DNA of 64,000 nt. Origin: Pyrenula massariospora (taxonomy: Eukaryota > Ascomycota > Eurotiomycetes > Pyrenulales > Pyrenulaceae). The notes beneath the pieces were generated by a model. That model was not told the origin of the DNA. It did no database searches and saw only the letters and a program-made list of their open reading frames with translations. Position numbers and translations under genes: made by a program. Where the stretch lies: NCBI GenBank assembly GCA_021030905.1, contig JAGFMI010000001.1:2337230-2401229 (forward strand). Direction: 5' to 3'. Shown in pieces: positions 21,621 through 32,868 of the stretch. Position 1 is the first letter of the stretch. The number at the start of each line of letters is the position of its first letter.

Positions 21621-21937
21621 ATGATGTCCGTCGTGCAACCATATCTGCTCTCTAAGTAAAGCTCCCGCACCCTACCTAGTATCCCCGATAATACCACCCG
21701 GTTCATCTATGTCAGACACAATGTCTACGAGACCGGCGCTGACATTGTTACAGGCTCCTAGATCCTCTTTTCGCCCTCGCTGTTGGAGGTTTCGCCGCCG
21801 CGACCCGTATCAAACGTGAACAGATGGAGAAATATCCGGAGCAGAAAGAGCTTGGTACTTGGAAAGGTATCACGGGGAAAACACTGCGCCTGGGGAAGGG
21901 CTACTGGAGACGACACAGTAACTTAAGCACAAAATAG
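21621..21937 (+). CDS. NCE101: Small NCE101-family protein
   Basis: Too short for ORF-based finding. Exon 1 (21621-21655) encodes MMSVVQPYLLSK; after a 98-nt intron (21656-21753, GTAAAG donor, GCTGAC branch, TACAG acceptor), exon 2 (21754-21937) continues LLDPLFALAVGGFAAATRIK and a charged tail. The total is 72 aa. The PYLLSKxxDPLFAxxVG pattern matches the fungal Nce101 family (one hydrophobic segment; yeast Nce101 was linked to non-classical export). It may start at the first or second ATG. It lies 400 bp downstream of GGC1 on the same strand. Confidence 0.8.
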
Positions 21938-23990
21938 AAGTATAATCAAGAGACGGTTGGTGATGAGTGGCAGAGTTCTAGACTTATTTCGACATCTATT
22001 TTGGCCGCGGGCGTAGTCGAACCATCCAACGGCTTGCTTGCTCTCTTACCTAAACTATGACAGCGCTGAATATGGCAGCTATATAATGCCACCGCACTGA
22101 TTGACCACCGAACGTATCTGTCTCGAGTTGACAGAAGTCTTCGACATGGACAAGTGCTAACCTGGTTGCTGGCTATCCGCTTGGGAGCCGCATGGCGACA
22201 TGTTGTGCCGTTGAGCGACGCCTACAACAGACGATCCCGAAGGCATTGGAAAGGGTTTCGGTCATGCATTTTTTGCGTGAATTTGGCTTGACATGAGTAT
22301 CCCCTGATGTAGACAGCGAGAAGCCTTCATAAAAGACTTTTAGCTTGTCGTACGTCTAGTTCGAGAAGCGGTTTACTGCTCGGTATAGCCGAATATGCGC
22401 ATATCGTCACTCTTCTTGCTAGCAAAATGTTGCGATTCTAAGGTATCGCCACAGCAATGAGCCATTTCGCGGCTATATGTCTCCCAATTGAATTTTTCCT
22501 CCGCTCGCCTCACTGATTCTATGAAGTCGTTGAAGAACTAATTGCACGATACCTTCTAAAAGGAAGGAGAAATGTGGGTTACGAATTGCGATCGCAATGA
22601 GTTCTGCGCTCGGCTACGTTGACAGCGCTCCATTTGGTATTGTATCGAGATGGAAGGCAATAGTGACGACGTTATTTTTACAAGCAAAAAGCCCATGCAA
22701 TTTCAGCGTGAGCTGCTGTGGAAGGGATTTCCGACATGTGCTGAAGCTGCGTCTTCAAAAGTCTAAGCCTGGTTCCACACTATTACACGATCTGTAGTCA
22801 AGATATGGTACAGTTTTCAATTAATGGTCTCATCATCTCCTTCAAAGTTTGGCTCAGGCTGGTGAATTACGCCGGAGGCAGTAGAAGGAGCTCAAGGTTT
22901 ATGGAATCGAACTTTGGCACCCACAGGAACAACAATGCGCAGTCGCACTGGAATAGGCAGACTAGGACGTCGAAAGAAAATGCTCGCTCGTCAAATTTCT
23001 TAAATTTCGCTTAAGGGTTGTCTTTAGGTACAACTTGACTGTCTTAAGTTGGGTTGTGTTGCTTGCACGCAACCCAACGTCGAGGGCTCTCGGTGGTGTG
23101 CAGCCGAACCTGAATCAATTGTTTTTCCGAGAGGGGCGGACCCATCAACCTTCTCTCTGCAAGTAGACACCGCAAGACGACTGACTATCCAGTCTCCATC
23201 TCTTGCGCAACTTACGTCCACGTTTTTCGCTCTGCATCTCAGCTCCCATCGATTCTCGAGCTAAAAGGCACAGCAGACAGGAAATTTTCAGCCTCACGTA
23301 GCAATTCCCTGATGGAAACTGGCTTACGCGTGGAGTCTGGCGTGACTGATCCATCCAACACGCCATCTAACTCCTTTGTCGCACTGCTCACCTCAGGCAA
23401 GGTAAACGCTGGCGTTATGTTCCCTCTTCCATCCTCCTTTGATGCCTATGACCTTGCCATGCCCAACGTCCCCGAACATTTGAGCTCTGGGATGCCGGTG
23501 GCTTAGTGGATTGCCTTGTTTTCACCTACCGTTTGACGTGGTGTGAGCGTCACGCTTTCATGCACACAGCAACTACCTTTAGACTGCTGTACAACACACC
23601 TTTTCGAGTGGTCTTTCTACGCTCTCTCTGAGGACTAGGATGTACGCATTCGTCATTGCTCCGGCAACTCGACGTTTTCAGGGGCTGTGTAAGAGGCACA
23701 CAACGGCTTACCTTGACGTTACCTTCTCCATTCAGGCCATTTCAACAATGCGTGCCTCGATCAGCCAACGAGAGACCGGCCTAATTCCCAATCTCTGTCG
23801 CCATAACACGCTGAAGAATGTCAGATTTTGATATAAGTACGCTTCTCTCGTGGCCCTTTGCCAAGGTTTTCCTATATTCCCAACAGTGCATTCCTAGATT
23901 TTCTGTCTTCAAGTTACATTTACTTTTTGCCCTTACTGCGGTGCCAATTCTCTGATCCATTTGACTATTACGACCGCAAGCGCAGTAAAA
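21938..23990. other. Gene-poor stretch
   Basis: About 2 kb with no ORF above 75 aa and no protein-like motif. No tRNA or 5S rRNA was recognised by eye. Near 23800-23990 lies the likely promoter of the next gene. Confidence 0.5.
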
Positions 23991-24600
23991 ATGGTTTCTT
24001 TTACGCTATCTGGAGCTGCCGTGCTCTTCCTCCTCTCTTCATCGGTCATCGCTCGTCCAGACCCAAGGGCTAACAGCAGGTCCCTTCATGGATCGCGAAT
24101 GCTTCGTAACCGTGACGACAGTGACTCTGGAATCTGTGTGCCTGGTCCCTTTATGGATCCTGTTGATAAACAATTCTGTCAGGGCGGCGGGGAAGTCGCG
24201 TCAACCAAAATTGCTCTCAAGAAGCCCATTCCTACCGTATTCTCGTCTTCGGATGCACCTGCGAAGATGAGCAGCTGGTACAAAGCTCAGGAATCACTGT
24301 ACGGGTCGGATGACAGTGTTTTATTTGGATCGGCAAAAAAGAGAGCGGCAGGCCCGACGACAGGTGTGGCGGATGCCGCGCTGGCTGCGCCAACCAGCTT
24401 GATGTACAAGACAACCCTGTCGGGAACCGTTGATATTTTCGTCTGCGGATGTAACGTAAGTGTCGTGAACTATTGATCTCGTCGTGTTTCTCATGTGCTA
24501 ATCCCGTGACAAGCCAACCTCTGGCGCTGATTTTGCTGCCGCAAGTAGCGGTGACCTCAAGGTCAGAGCTGCGAGGATCACGCCTGCGCCAGAGACATAG
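23991..24600 (+). CDS. Secreted protein of unknown function
   Basis: Two exons, 23991-24455 and 24514-24600, with a 58-nt intron (GTAAGT donor, GCTAAT branch, CAAG acceptor); 183 aa. The start MVSFTLSGAAVLFLL SSSVIA is a clear signal peptide with cleavage likely after IA. The mature part has only four cysteines (GICVPG, QFCQGG, VCGCN), a dibasic AKKRA site that Kex2 could cut, and an Ala-rich segment. No family recognised. The size, signal and neighbourhood fit a small secreted protein; any effector role is speculation. Confidence 0.7.
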
Positions 24601-27600
24601 TAATTTACGCTGTTAAATTGAATTATTTCATGCTCGAGCAGGGCTCAGTAGACCTTGTGGCCGATCCCACCTTTGTCGAAGCCCAAAGAAAGGATTCTAG
24701 TCAAAGGTAGAAGGAGATCGTGGACACTCTTTACGCTTTCCTCCGTCTTACACTTTCCCTGAGTCTGTCGTTGTCTGAGGTTTATCTGGAGTCTATTGAG
24801 CTGGCCGATGTACAGTGTTTCTTGTGACTTTGAAGCAACCAAGGTCTCTAATACTTGTTCATCGCCTGATTTCTATACAACAGCTTTTCATAGATTGGTA
24901 TTGTAGATTGTCAACGTCACCACTGTTCCCTCCTGAGTACTGGGATTTACTTCTCCTAGACCGTCCTTAATGTCTGTAACGAAAGAAACTTTGTGGGATT
25001 TGTGTCCACATTATGACATCTCTGACGCTTTTGCATCATTTATGTCCAGCGAAATTCCATTACTGGTTCGGGCTCTTGCGGAAATCGCCACGCACAAGCA
25101 CACGAGGCTAGGTGACAGAAATCGTGGCCGATCGAGACTGGCCTCCAGTTGGATATCAGAAGTCGCGGCCTATCTGACTGTAAGTATTGTAGTCCGCCTG
25201 GAACATATTGAATACATCACGATTTCTGATACCTAGCATCGATCGGCCACGATTTTTGTCACCTAGCCTCGATAAGCCTACATGCTCGGCTTCGGCTAGG
25301 CAACGCGAATCAATCCGTTCTTGATGAACTGCAGGCCCCAAAGTCGCAGCAAATATCACAGTCATGCTTCTTCTAGCAATGCGTCTTTGTCATTGTGAAA
25401 GGTCCCTTGATCTTAGTCCCAACATCAAATCGCCCTCCGAGATTGTTTCATTCAAGACCATGACGTACGCGCAGGCATGTTGATTGTGCTCACAGTCCTT
25501 CGTCTACTCCGTCTACGTCGGTCCATCTGTCTAGCGCCTGAATGTCCAGATACACCAAACCTCCATTGTGATCGCACGTCTCGTATCTCATTTCTGGAGC
25601 CTGAGGCAAAATCTCTCCGAGACAACATTCCGCTCAAACTCCACCCCGCAGCCTGACTCGTAGATTTAATAAGCAAACTACAAAATTTAGAAGGATCCAC
25701 TCCAGCGCATCCCTCGTAGTGTTTGATGATAGGCGGCCAATGTATGGACGGCGCTCCGAGGATCCAACGCAGCCCCCACCCACTTCACCAACTGTCCCTG
25801 ACGCTTGGAGAATGCAGCATAGCAAAGGATGGCTGCTAGAGCTACTCTAATATACGCAGCTTTGTGTAAGAGTGTATAGACATCATTATAGATGCTGATA
25901 GACATGGCTGTGTTGCGGTGTTACATAGTGAGCGGGGAGTGTCTAGGTTTATTCTCTTATTTACACTGCTCCGCCGATGACAATATCACAAGCGTTTACG
26001 ATGACTGAGCGTTGTTGGGTACACATGAAATGACATGTTGGCTTACGACTTCTAGCGATCGTTAGTTCAGTCTGTGGCATTTTGGTGGGACTGCGACGCT
26101 AGGGATTGGAGTGTGTTGACCTATTAGTAAAATGTCGACCGTTTCAGCGCAGCGATGAGTTCTGAGGAATCAATACATAGTCTTGCATGTATACAAATCG
26201 ATGAAGACTGTCGGGTGAAACCTGCTTTCTAACTCTGAAGTCGTAGAAGTCCTTACTGAGCGCCGCGCCAACGGTTTGGTGTTCGAGGATATGTCATGAC
26301 CAACCTGTCGTCTGACTAGAAGTGGATTTCACGATTGTTCGGTGCCACCCCAATAGCGCTGCGTGAGCGGAGCGCTACGAGCAATTTCTGTCATTGGAAC
26401 GTACGAGTACATGATCCTTCTCTTCAGTACTATGCAGCCCCGACAGGTACCTGGTGAAGTTTTTCGGTTCGTCCAACACCATATAAGCTTCATCTTGGGA
26501 CGCTGAAAACTTAAGCGTCTTGAGAATGGCTCGGGTTAATATCTGGGAGAGAGGACGGGCAATCCTTCTCATTTGTAGGCACGAGCCACTGAGATAGGTC
26601 CTTCCGGCATCTCATCCGCCGAGTCCGCTGGGTACTTTGAGTCGAGATGGTATATCGATGTGAGCATGCTGGTAAATGACGCCTCTGGCACTGCAAACTG
26701 ACAACTTTGGTACCGCATCGATGCGTAAGAACCTGCTATTGACACTGTTCAACCTGCGTAGTGCGGTGTTGTGGCCGCGGATTTGACACCTGACTTTGTG
26801 GCGGACTAGACCACTGAACTGAGAATGTGTGAGGTAGAATAGTATTCTGATAGAGGCTTGACCTAGATTTGGGCGAGATAGAAGCTCAGAGGTAGGTCAA
26901 ACTAAGAAAATGGGAGAGTTGAATGGAAGAGCAGGAACAATGGTTGGCTCACGAAGGTGATTTTGATGAGCAGTGCTTGTCATGCTTAGTAAGCGAGGCC
27001 AACAAGAAAATCATTTTGGGAGCATGTGCGAATGGCCAGCGTCATATTTGCTTGCGCTCTTTATTATGGCGACGTGGAGAAGACACTAAAAACATCTTCG
27101 GGTCGGAGTGGGTTGAAGCTTTCTGAACTTGGTTTGAGGGTTTTCCGGTGATCGCCGCTGAACCAGGGAGAGGTACTGGGGTAAGGCCACAATTCGAACA
27201 TATGCTTGGAGCAAGTCAGATTGAAGAATGACTATGAGGATGATTAAAGTTTGAACCGAGAATTATTTGTATTGGAGGCTAGCTATGAGCTGTCTATCAT
27301 GTTTTGACTGTAGCTCTCCGACTAACGCTTTAAAGCTAAGAGGGAAAGTAAGATACGAAGAGTCATGTTGGACCGAAATGACATGTAGCCCCGGGTTACT
27401 TGCATCGGCATGATTGTTACCTATGAGCCTCCGCCTCTGGCTATTCGCCTTCTCACAAGAAACCTTCATCTATTTTGGTGATTCCGAAACAAGAAAACCC
27501 CGAGCTTTCCTATGAAATTCGCGCTTTTCGTTGCATCTTTGGAGAACCGAGAGCTGATAGATCTAAAAACTTATCGATGGGAAAAATGGGAATCCAAAAG

Positions 27601-27727
27601 TCTCTTGATCCAGAGTCTTCGTGAGCTTTAGCCGTAACATGTTTTCGAAACGACGAGCCTGAAACTAGAAAATTATTTGAGGGCGATGATAGTGTGGTAG
27701 CTCGGACTCGAAGTTGAGGCTTGTGAA
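24601..27727. other. Gene-poor stretch with an inverted-repeat element
   Basis: About 3.1 kb in which I see no supported gene. The nested inverted repeat at 25103-25271 is listed separately. Short ORFs (25452-25905, 26375-26696, 26923-27126) lack recognisable motifs. Confidence 0.5.
25103..25271. mobile_element. MITE-like element with nested terminal inverted repeats
   Basis: The outer arms, 25103-25135 and 25239-25271, are 33-bp inverted copies differing at one base and beginning CGAGGCTAGGTGACA. Inside, a second pair (about 25151-25170 and 25211-25238, core TATCAGAARTCG) is related to the outer arms with mostly G/A and C/T differences. At 169 bp it is non-coding and MITE-sized. No clear target-site duplication was confirmed. 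Confidence 0.7.
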
Positions 27728-28864
27728 TCAGTGGCTACAGATGTTAGCACTTGATCGTGACCGTGGCCGCAGAGTACTCGAACCACCCGGGGCGATCGTC
27801 TCTGAATCACTTTCTTCCTCTGCGAGGATACCATGGGTACTAGGTCCATTTCCGCTGTCTTTGTTGCAATGTCTCCATGACGGTCCTTGACTAGGCAAAT
27901 ACTGCTCAAATGCAGGACCTGACAGTTGCATCTTCGGCACATAGAGCTCTAATCGGTACCAAGGCGAGTCTTTCATTTTCACGAGATGTGCAACTTGATC
28001 GCCGCACTCCTCAAGTGTGACATTTCCCGGTCCATGTATCTTGAAATCGTACGTGTTCATTGTGGCACAGTATGAGAAGATGTTGTACGGCAGATTGGGC
28101 ACGTGAAGAACGTCCTGAAGAACCATGTCATAGCTGTTCGAGCTCCTCTCGGATTTGGCCGCGTATGATTCCCAGGAGAGTCGTCGAAGCCTAACCTTGA
28201 TATCTCCTTTACCAACCACTTTTGCGGTGCTGACGACCTTCCCGTCTTTATCGAGACACTCCACGTGGCCCTTCTCGGGTATGTAGCTATTAAACATGTC
28301 TCGACTGTGTGACATATGCCATTTGGTGCCGTGCCAAGGGGAAGTTGTCAGAATCCAATCATGGCAATGCTGTCCATGTGAAGATTGTTTGGGAGTCTTC
28401 GAAGTCGGCTCTTCGGCTTGCGAATCTTCGTGCAGTAGGGCTTCTGCCTCCTTGCGCTTCGATGCTGCTACGTGGACAGCGTGCCTTCCAAATTCTGCGT
28501 GAAGTCTGTCCCAAACCGCTTTTGCCGTGGACAGATTATTCACTAGCTTTCGCGGGCCCTCGGCGCAAGAATAGAGAAGGCAACCCCTACAGCATGCATC
28601 TCGAGCTTCCCAGGCAGATGTTCCGTCTTTGTAGGGCTGTCCAAGGTAACCATACGACTCCTCCCGAGGCCAGTTAGGACATTCGGTAAAGGTCGTAAAC
28701 AGTTCATAGAGTTTGCCAGGGACAATTAGCATCCAATCCTGCATCTTTACGGACCAATACCAGTAGTCATCCGGACCAGTAAGTCTGATGTCGGAAGGAG
28801 GAACAAAGCGTTGAAAGTCGACAGGTATAGACTTCGTCTTCCCAATTAACGAACCCAAATCCAT
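27728..28864 (-). CDS. Copia Gag/protease-derived protein, type A (copy 1)
   Basis: Single-exon, 378 aa from ATG 28864 (the longer frame opens at a TTG). Residues about 18-128 look like a Ty1/copia Gag N-terminal domain: DIRLTGPDDYWYWSVKM, WMLIVPGKLYELF, SAWEARDACCRG, NLSTAKAVWDRLHAEF. Residues about 168-268 match the beta-barrel/protease-like part of copia polyproteins (DWIL, FNSYIPEKGHVECLDKDGK, AKVVGKGDIKV, MVLQDVLHVPNLPYNIFSY). The protease DSGA/DTG motif is replaced by TTSPW, so it is probably not a protease. The tail is acidic, then RPRSRS. No CCHC knuckle, integrase, RT or LTRs. Probably a captured host gene; the function is unknown. Confidence 0.75.
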   Translation of the reverse strand: MDLGSLIGKTKSIPVDFQRFVPPSDIRLTGPDDYWYWSVKMQDWMLIVPGKLYELFTTFTECPNWPREESYGYLGQPYKDGTSAWEARDACCRGCLLYSCAEGPRKLVNNLSTAKAVWDRLHAEFGRHAVHVAASKRKEAEALLHEDSQAEEPTSKTPKQSSHGQHCHDWILTTSPWHGTKWHMSHSRDMFNSYIPEKGHVECLDKDGKVVSTAKVVGKGDIKVRLRRLSWESYAAKSERSSNSYDMVLQDVLHVPNLPYNIFSYCATMNTYDFKIHGPGNVTLEECGDQVAHLVKMKDSPWYRLELYVPKMQLSGPAFEQYLPSQGPSWRHCNKDSGNGPSTHGILAEEESDSETIAPGGSSTLRPRSRSSANICSH

Positions 28865-29697
28865 GGCCCAGAGGTCGATGTCGTGATTGTAAGCGATTCC
28901 TACTTGTGCCTGTGACAACGTCTTCTGAAGATGTGGTTGCCAACTCGGTGACCAGCAAAAGATCCACATCCACGTGCTTGCCAGTGGAATTGATGCTTCA
29001 AAAGTGGACAGAGCCAAACAGACCTATTCCCTCTCGTACGCTCTTCGGAGATGCTTGTGATTGAAGTGGGAGAAGTGGGAGAAGTGGCCAAACATTCGGT
29101 TCTTTTGCAGACGCAACTAGGTACAACAAATGACCTTGCACGCCGTGGCAAATCTACCAAGGGACTGTAAGAATGAGAAAAGAAGAGAAGAGAAGGAAAC
29201 GTAGGCAAACAGTCGACGCGGTCACAGAAAAAATTTGCGAGTTGGCGTTTCAACTGGTGAGGTCTGAACGGGGTTTCTTCGGCATCGTTACGCGACTACC
29301 CGTTTCGATCACATCATCACAGAAAACTGCTCATGTCGAAATTGGATGGGCAATTTATTGATGGAGCGCGAAGAGTCGTGAGATCTTCGATGACAATCGG
29401 TGCTGTAGTTCTTCTTTGCTTGGCTCCATTCAGAGAAGTCGAGATGGAATGCAGCAAAGAGCACGCAGAGAACCCGATTTGAATAGTTGCGGCTGTCAAA
29501 TTTTTGCTTCTTCTAAGTCAATCAAATCACCTATCGATCTCACGACTGTCAATTATTTGCTCAACATATCATTTTCACCGTCATCACAATGCTCTGCTTC
29601 AGTGCTAGACGCGTCAGACTTTTGGACGGCCAGAGAAGAAGAATGGGCAATGGCTTTCGATCCATTATTACTACTGTCGTTGATAGGGTTTGGAACT
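28865..29697. other. Spacer between type A copy 1 and type B copy 1
   Basis: Upstream region of the type A gene and 3' end of type B. It contains a short GAAGTGGGA-type tandem repeat near 29065-29090. No LTR or other gene recognised. Confidence 0.5.
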
Positions 29698-30999
29698 CTA
29701 CGGGATATGACCGGAGTTTTGCTTGGCATGCGTGGTATTTTTGGTGTTTCCTCTTTCGTTTGTGACTGCGACAGAAGACGGTAGGCTTTGCTCAGTATTT
29801 CTCGGTGGTAGTGTCGCATCAATGACTGGATCATTTGGCTCGGAATGTTTGGGACGTTTTCGCTTAGAAGACTTCCGAGGTGCTGTCTCAGTGAGTCTAG
29901 GAGAATTTGCTGGACAAGATTTTGGGTTCCTTGGATTGGCAGCTGCTGCCTGTGCTCGCCGAGAAGGTACAACAACACTTGAACTGGAAGATGCCGGATG
30001 CTTAGGCTCAGCCGCGGACGAGCGCTTTGGGGCTCTGCGTAGCCAAGCTTGATGGACTTTTATCCCATGAGTTCTTTTAAGCCAAGTATGGATTTGGTCA
30101 ATAGCTCTATTAAACTCTCGCAAATCTTGTGGTGTTATTATGCGAAGGTCGTCCTCGTTCTGATGAGTTTTGAGTTCCAAAGCGAAGAAAAACAACCAAT
30201 ATAAATAGATATTGTTGGTGATAGGGTCTGCTGAAGAAGTACCCAGGTTAAGGCTTTTGGAAAGTTCTTCGGCCTCATCTGTTGGAATGCAGCGAATAAA
30301 TTCTGAGTTTTTCGAATCCCAGCTCATGAACTTGCTTTCCCAATATTCAGTACATACATTGCAACCACATATCCAATCAGCTACACGTTCAGATAGGCTC
30401 TGGCTTGCCGATTCGATCAATGATTTCAGACCGTTGTCCTCATGGAGTCGCCACCTTGGTCCAAGAAATCCCGTACATTTGTCGAGTTTCTCCTTTGATA
30501 GCGGACCATCAAAGAAACTTCCAGCAGGATCAATATTCATAGAACACAGCTGGGAGGTTTCCACAGGAGTATTGCTGGCAAGGTTTTGTAGATTGTATTG
30601 AGCACACGCTGTGATGGAGAAGACATTGCAGGTTGCCTGCGGCACATGGAGCACGTTATACAATATCACCACATTGTCCGATTGTTCTTGCGCATCTTCT
30701 GTAGTGTTGCTTCGAGAATATGGCCGGGCTTTTATATGCACTGTCCCTATGCCGACAACTTTTGCTTTGCGTAATCGATCAAATTGATCATCCAACTCTT
30801 CCACATGGGATGGACATGCTCGATATTCAGTGTAGGCGCTTCGAAAACGTGCGATGTGGAATTGCGTGCGTTGTGAAACGATCCATTTGCGGGTGTCATC
30901 CCTTGCTTGCTCAAGCTGGTTTTGCTCCACGGTATGTCCTTCAGCGGGAGCATCATGATTTGCTACACGCTCCACTGACTCGGAGCGAACTCTCTTCAT
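29698..30999 (-). CDS. Copia protease-fold-derived protein, type B (copy 1)
   Basis: Single exon, 433 aa from ATG 30999. It lacks the Gag-like domain and starts with the beta-barrel/protease-like region: WIVSQRTQFHIARFRSAYTE, AKVVGIGTVHIKARP, VVILYNVLHVPQATCNVFS. The Asp motif is absent (SQRTQF). It continues into a part not seen in type A: GPRWRLHED, ADWICGCNVCTEYWESKF (C-x-C-x2-C), IRCIP, YLYWLFFFALELKTHQN and WLKRTHGIKVHQAWLRRAP. The tail is basic with SKRKRPKH, a likely nuclear signal. Its counterpart is the type B copy at 35079-36418. The function is unknown. Confidence 0.7.
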   Translation of the reverse strand: MKRVRSESVERVANHDAPAEGHTVEQNQLEQARDDTRKWIVSQRTQFHIARFRSAYTEYRACPSHVEELDDQFDRLRKAKVVGIGTVHIKARPYSRSNTTEDAQEQSDNVVILYNVLHVPQATCNVFSITACAQYNLQNLASNTPVETSQLCSMNIDPAGSFFDGPLSKEKLDKCTGFLGPRWRLHEDNGLKSLIESASQSLSERVADWICGCNVCTEYWESKFMSWDSKNSEFIRCIPTDEAEELSKSLNLGTSSADPITNNIYLYWLFFFALELKTHQNEDDLRIITPQDLREFNRAIDQIHTWLKRTHGIKVHQAWLRRAPKRSSAAEPKHPASSSSSVVVPSRRAQAAAANPRNPKSCPANSPRLTETAPRKSSKRKRPKHSEPNDPVIDATLPPRNTEQSLPSSVAVTNERGNTKNTTHAKQNSGHIP

Positions 31000-32868
31000 T
31001 CTCAAGCTATGGAAGACGCAAGCAGAAGTGAACTGGTTCGTCTGTACGCAGGAAAGTCGATGCTTCAAATGGGCGATGCAATTGGCGGGTAAACCTAGTG
31101 TGTTGTCTCATTGAAACCTCAATAGAGAAGATAGGTGCATGGGGGAAACTTGAGACAATGAGCTGAAATGATCATACGGTCTTGAACAGACAACATATAC
31201 CGCGTTGTTTTGAAGGGTCCGAAATAGTGTTTAGACGCGGTGAGAGACTAAAAGTTAGTAGATTCGGCACGGTCCACCGATCGACGGTATTTAAGGCGAC
31301 GCTGGGTGTCGGAAGTCGTGGCGCATCTAAAGGTTAGCATTCGCGCTCGCCCGTTGTATACTAGATACGCCACGACTTCTGACCACCCAGCCTTGAGGGG
31401 ATTCCGCCCGAAATTGCACAGTGGCGTCCACAGATCTTGCGTATCGTGATATCGACTGCACAGTTTGCTTGAAATACCCTGCATTTGCATTATTGTTCGA
31501 CGGCCGACTTGGCGCTGCAGATGGAATGCGGTTCTACGATCAGCTCCTGTCCCGTTATAAGCTCGGCAATTGAAGCTTCGCAGATCTCTCGCGTCCCAGA
31601 CTTTGTAGACTTGCCATGTGCGATTACTTGAAAGCAACTTGATCTCTGTTCTCAGGGCGATTTGACCGCGCCGGCTTCAACATTAGTCGTAAGGAAGGTA
31701 ATCGTTTCTAAGGCTAGGTAAGGCTGGGGTTCAACCCAATCTGCCTTCGACGTCGGCAAAAGCGTAGCCACAGCTCGTGCATGAAGCAGCGCGCGGGTTG
31801 AGAGTGTTATTTCTGCAAGCATTTCCATTTCTTCCTAGACGGCAAGACGGCCCTGATACACTGTCATTGAGCTTATGAAGTACGATAAGACGGCTAGGCG
31901 GAGCAGCATTGTATGCGATCATTGGGTTCACAACACCCCACATACAAAGTATGGACCAGCCTTGTATCGTCATGGACCCATCTTCGTAATCAGCGCAGCT
32001 CGTGAGATGAAGGGAAGGAGACGAATGCAGGTACAATTTAAATACCTGAGGCGTCGCTGGCCGCTGTGGTAAAACAGTTCCAAGCTGACTTCTCGAAGGT
32101 CGAAGCAACCTGGCGCTTTCGTAAATTTGCTGAAAGATTTAAGAGGAGAGGAGAAGTGTATCGTGACGGGTGGAGAAGTCGAGGTGTCCTTAGTACATTG
32201 TACCTGTGGCAACGAAATATTAGAAGCTCCTGAGGTAATGAGGCCACGCCACTGTCTCTTAGAGGTGCCGGCTGTGCTACGAAAGGACGCATCAGCAATT
32301 GGCTGTCCGATCCGGCCTAAGCCTGCAGGCTGGGGAAAGCTAGAGCGACCTCGTGGCAGACTAGACTCCTGGTAGGGACATCGCACAGAATTGCAGGTAA
32401 GCTGAGCCATCGAAACTTGCAAGTGATTGATATTTAGACTTCAAATCAAGAGTTACTAACTTTGCAGTCAACTTCACCAAGCTTAGGAGCTCACGCGTTG
32501 GCATCTTCGCGACTAAAAGATCAACGTAGAAATGAAAAACCCTCACCAGCACGAATTATCAAACAGTATTAGACATTACTTGAAGACCGCCATCAATAAA
32601 AACACCCATCCTCTAGTCCTTCAAAAACCACACACTTCCAAATGAAAACTCAAAACCGTCTAGATCAACAATTGCCCTTGCATCAAATGATTTCTCATCC
32701 GTCTCCGGCGAGATGTCTGGTAGAAGCCAGAGCTCAACGAGAAGGCATCTGAGCCATAATCTTCTTACATTCCTTGAGTATCGGGTCACACAGTCTGAAG
32801 TCTTCATTGTTGCACGGTGAAGATATGAGGGCTACTGTGCCTGCAACTGTCAAAGGGGCGGAGAGGGC
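31000..32868. other. Spacer between the two A-B pairs
   Basis: Contains the short inverted-repeat element at 31293-31398 and several ORFs of 60-150 aa with no recognised domain. No LTR-like repeats flank the neighbouring genes. Confidence 0.5.
31293..31398. mobile_element. Short MITE-like inverted repeat
   Basis: The left arm GGTGTCGGAAGTCGTGGCG and the right arm, read inverted as GGTCAGAAGTCGTGGCG, enclose about 35 bp. The arms resemble those of the 25.1 kb element with mostly transition differences, so both may belong to one family. Confidence 0.6.

Noticed and set aside
31700-31760. GGGGTTCAACCC string like a tRNA T-loop (B box)
   Set aside because: No matching A box, acceptor stem or anticodon arm could be built around it.
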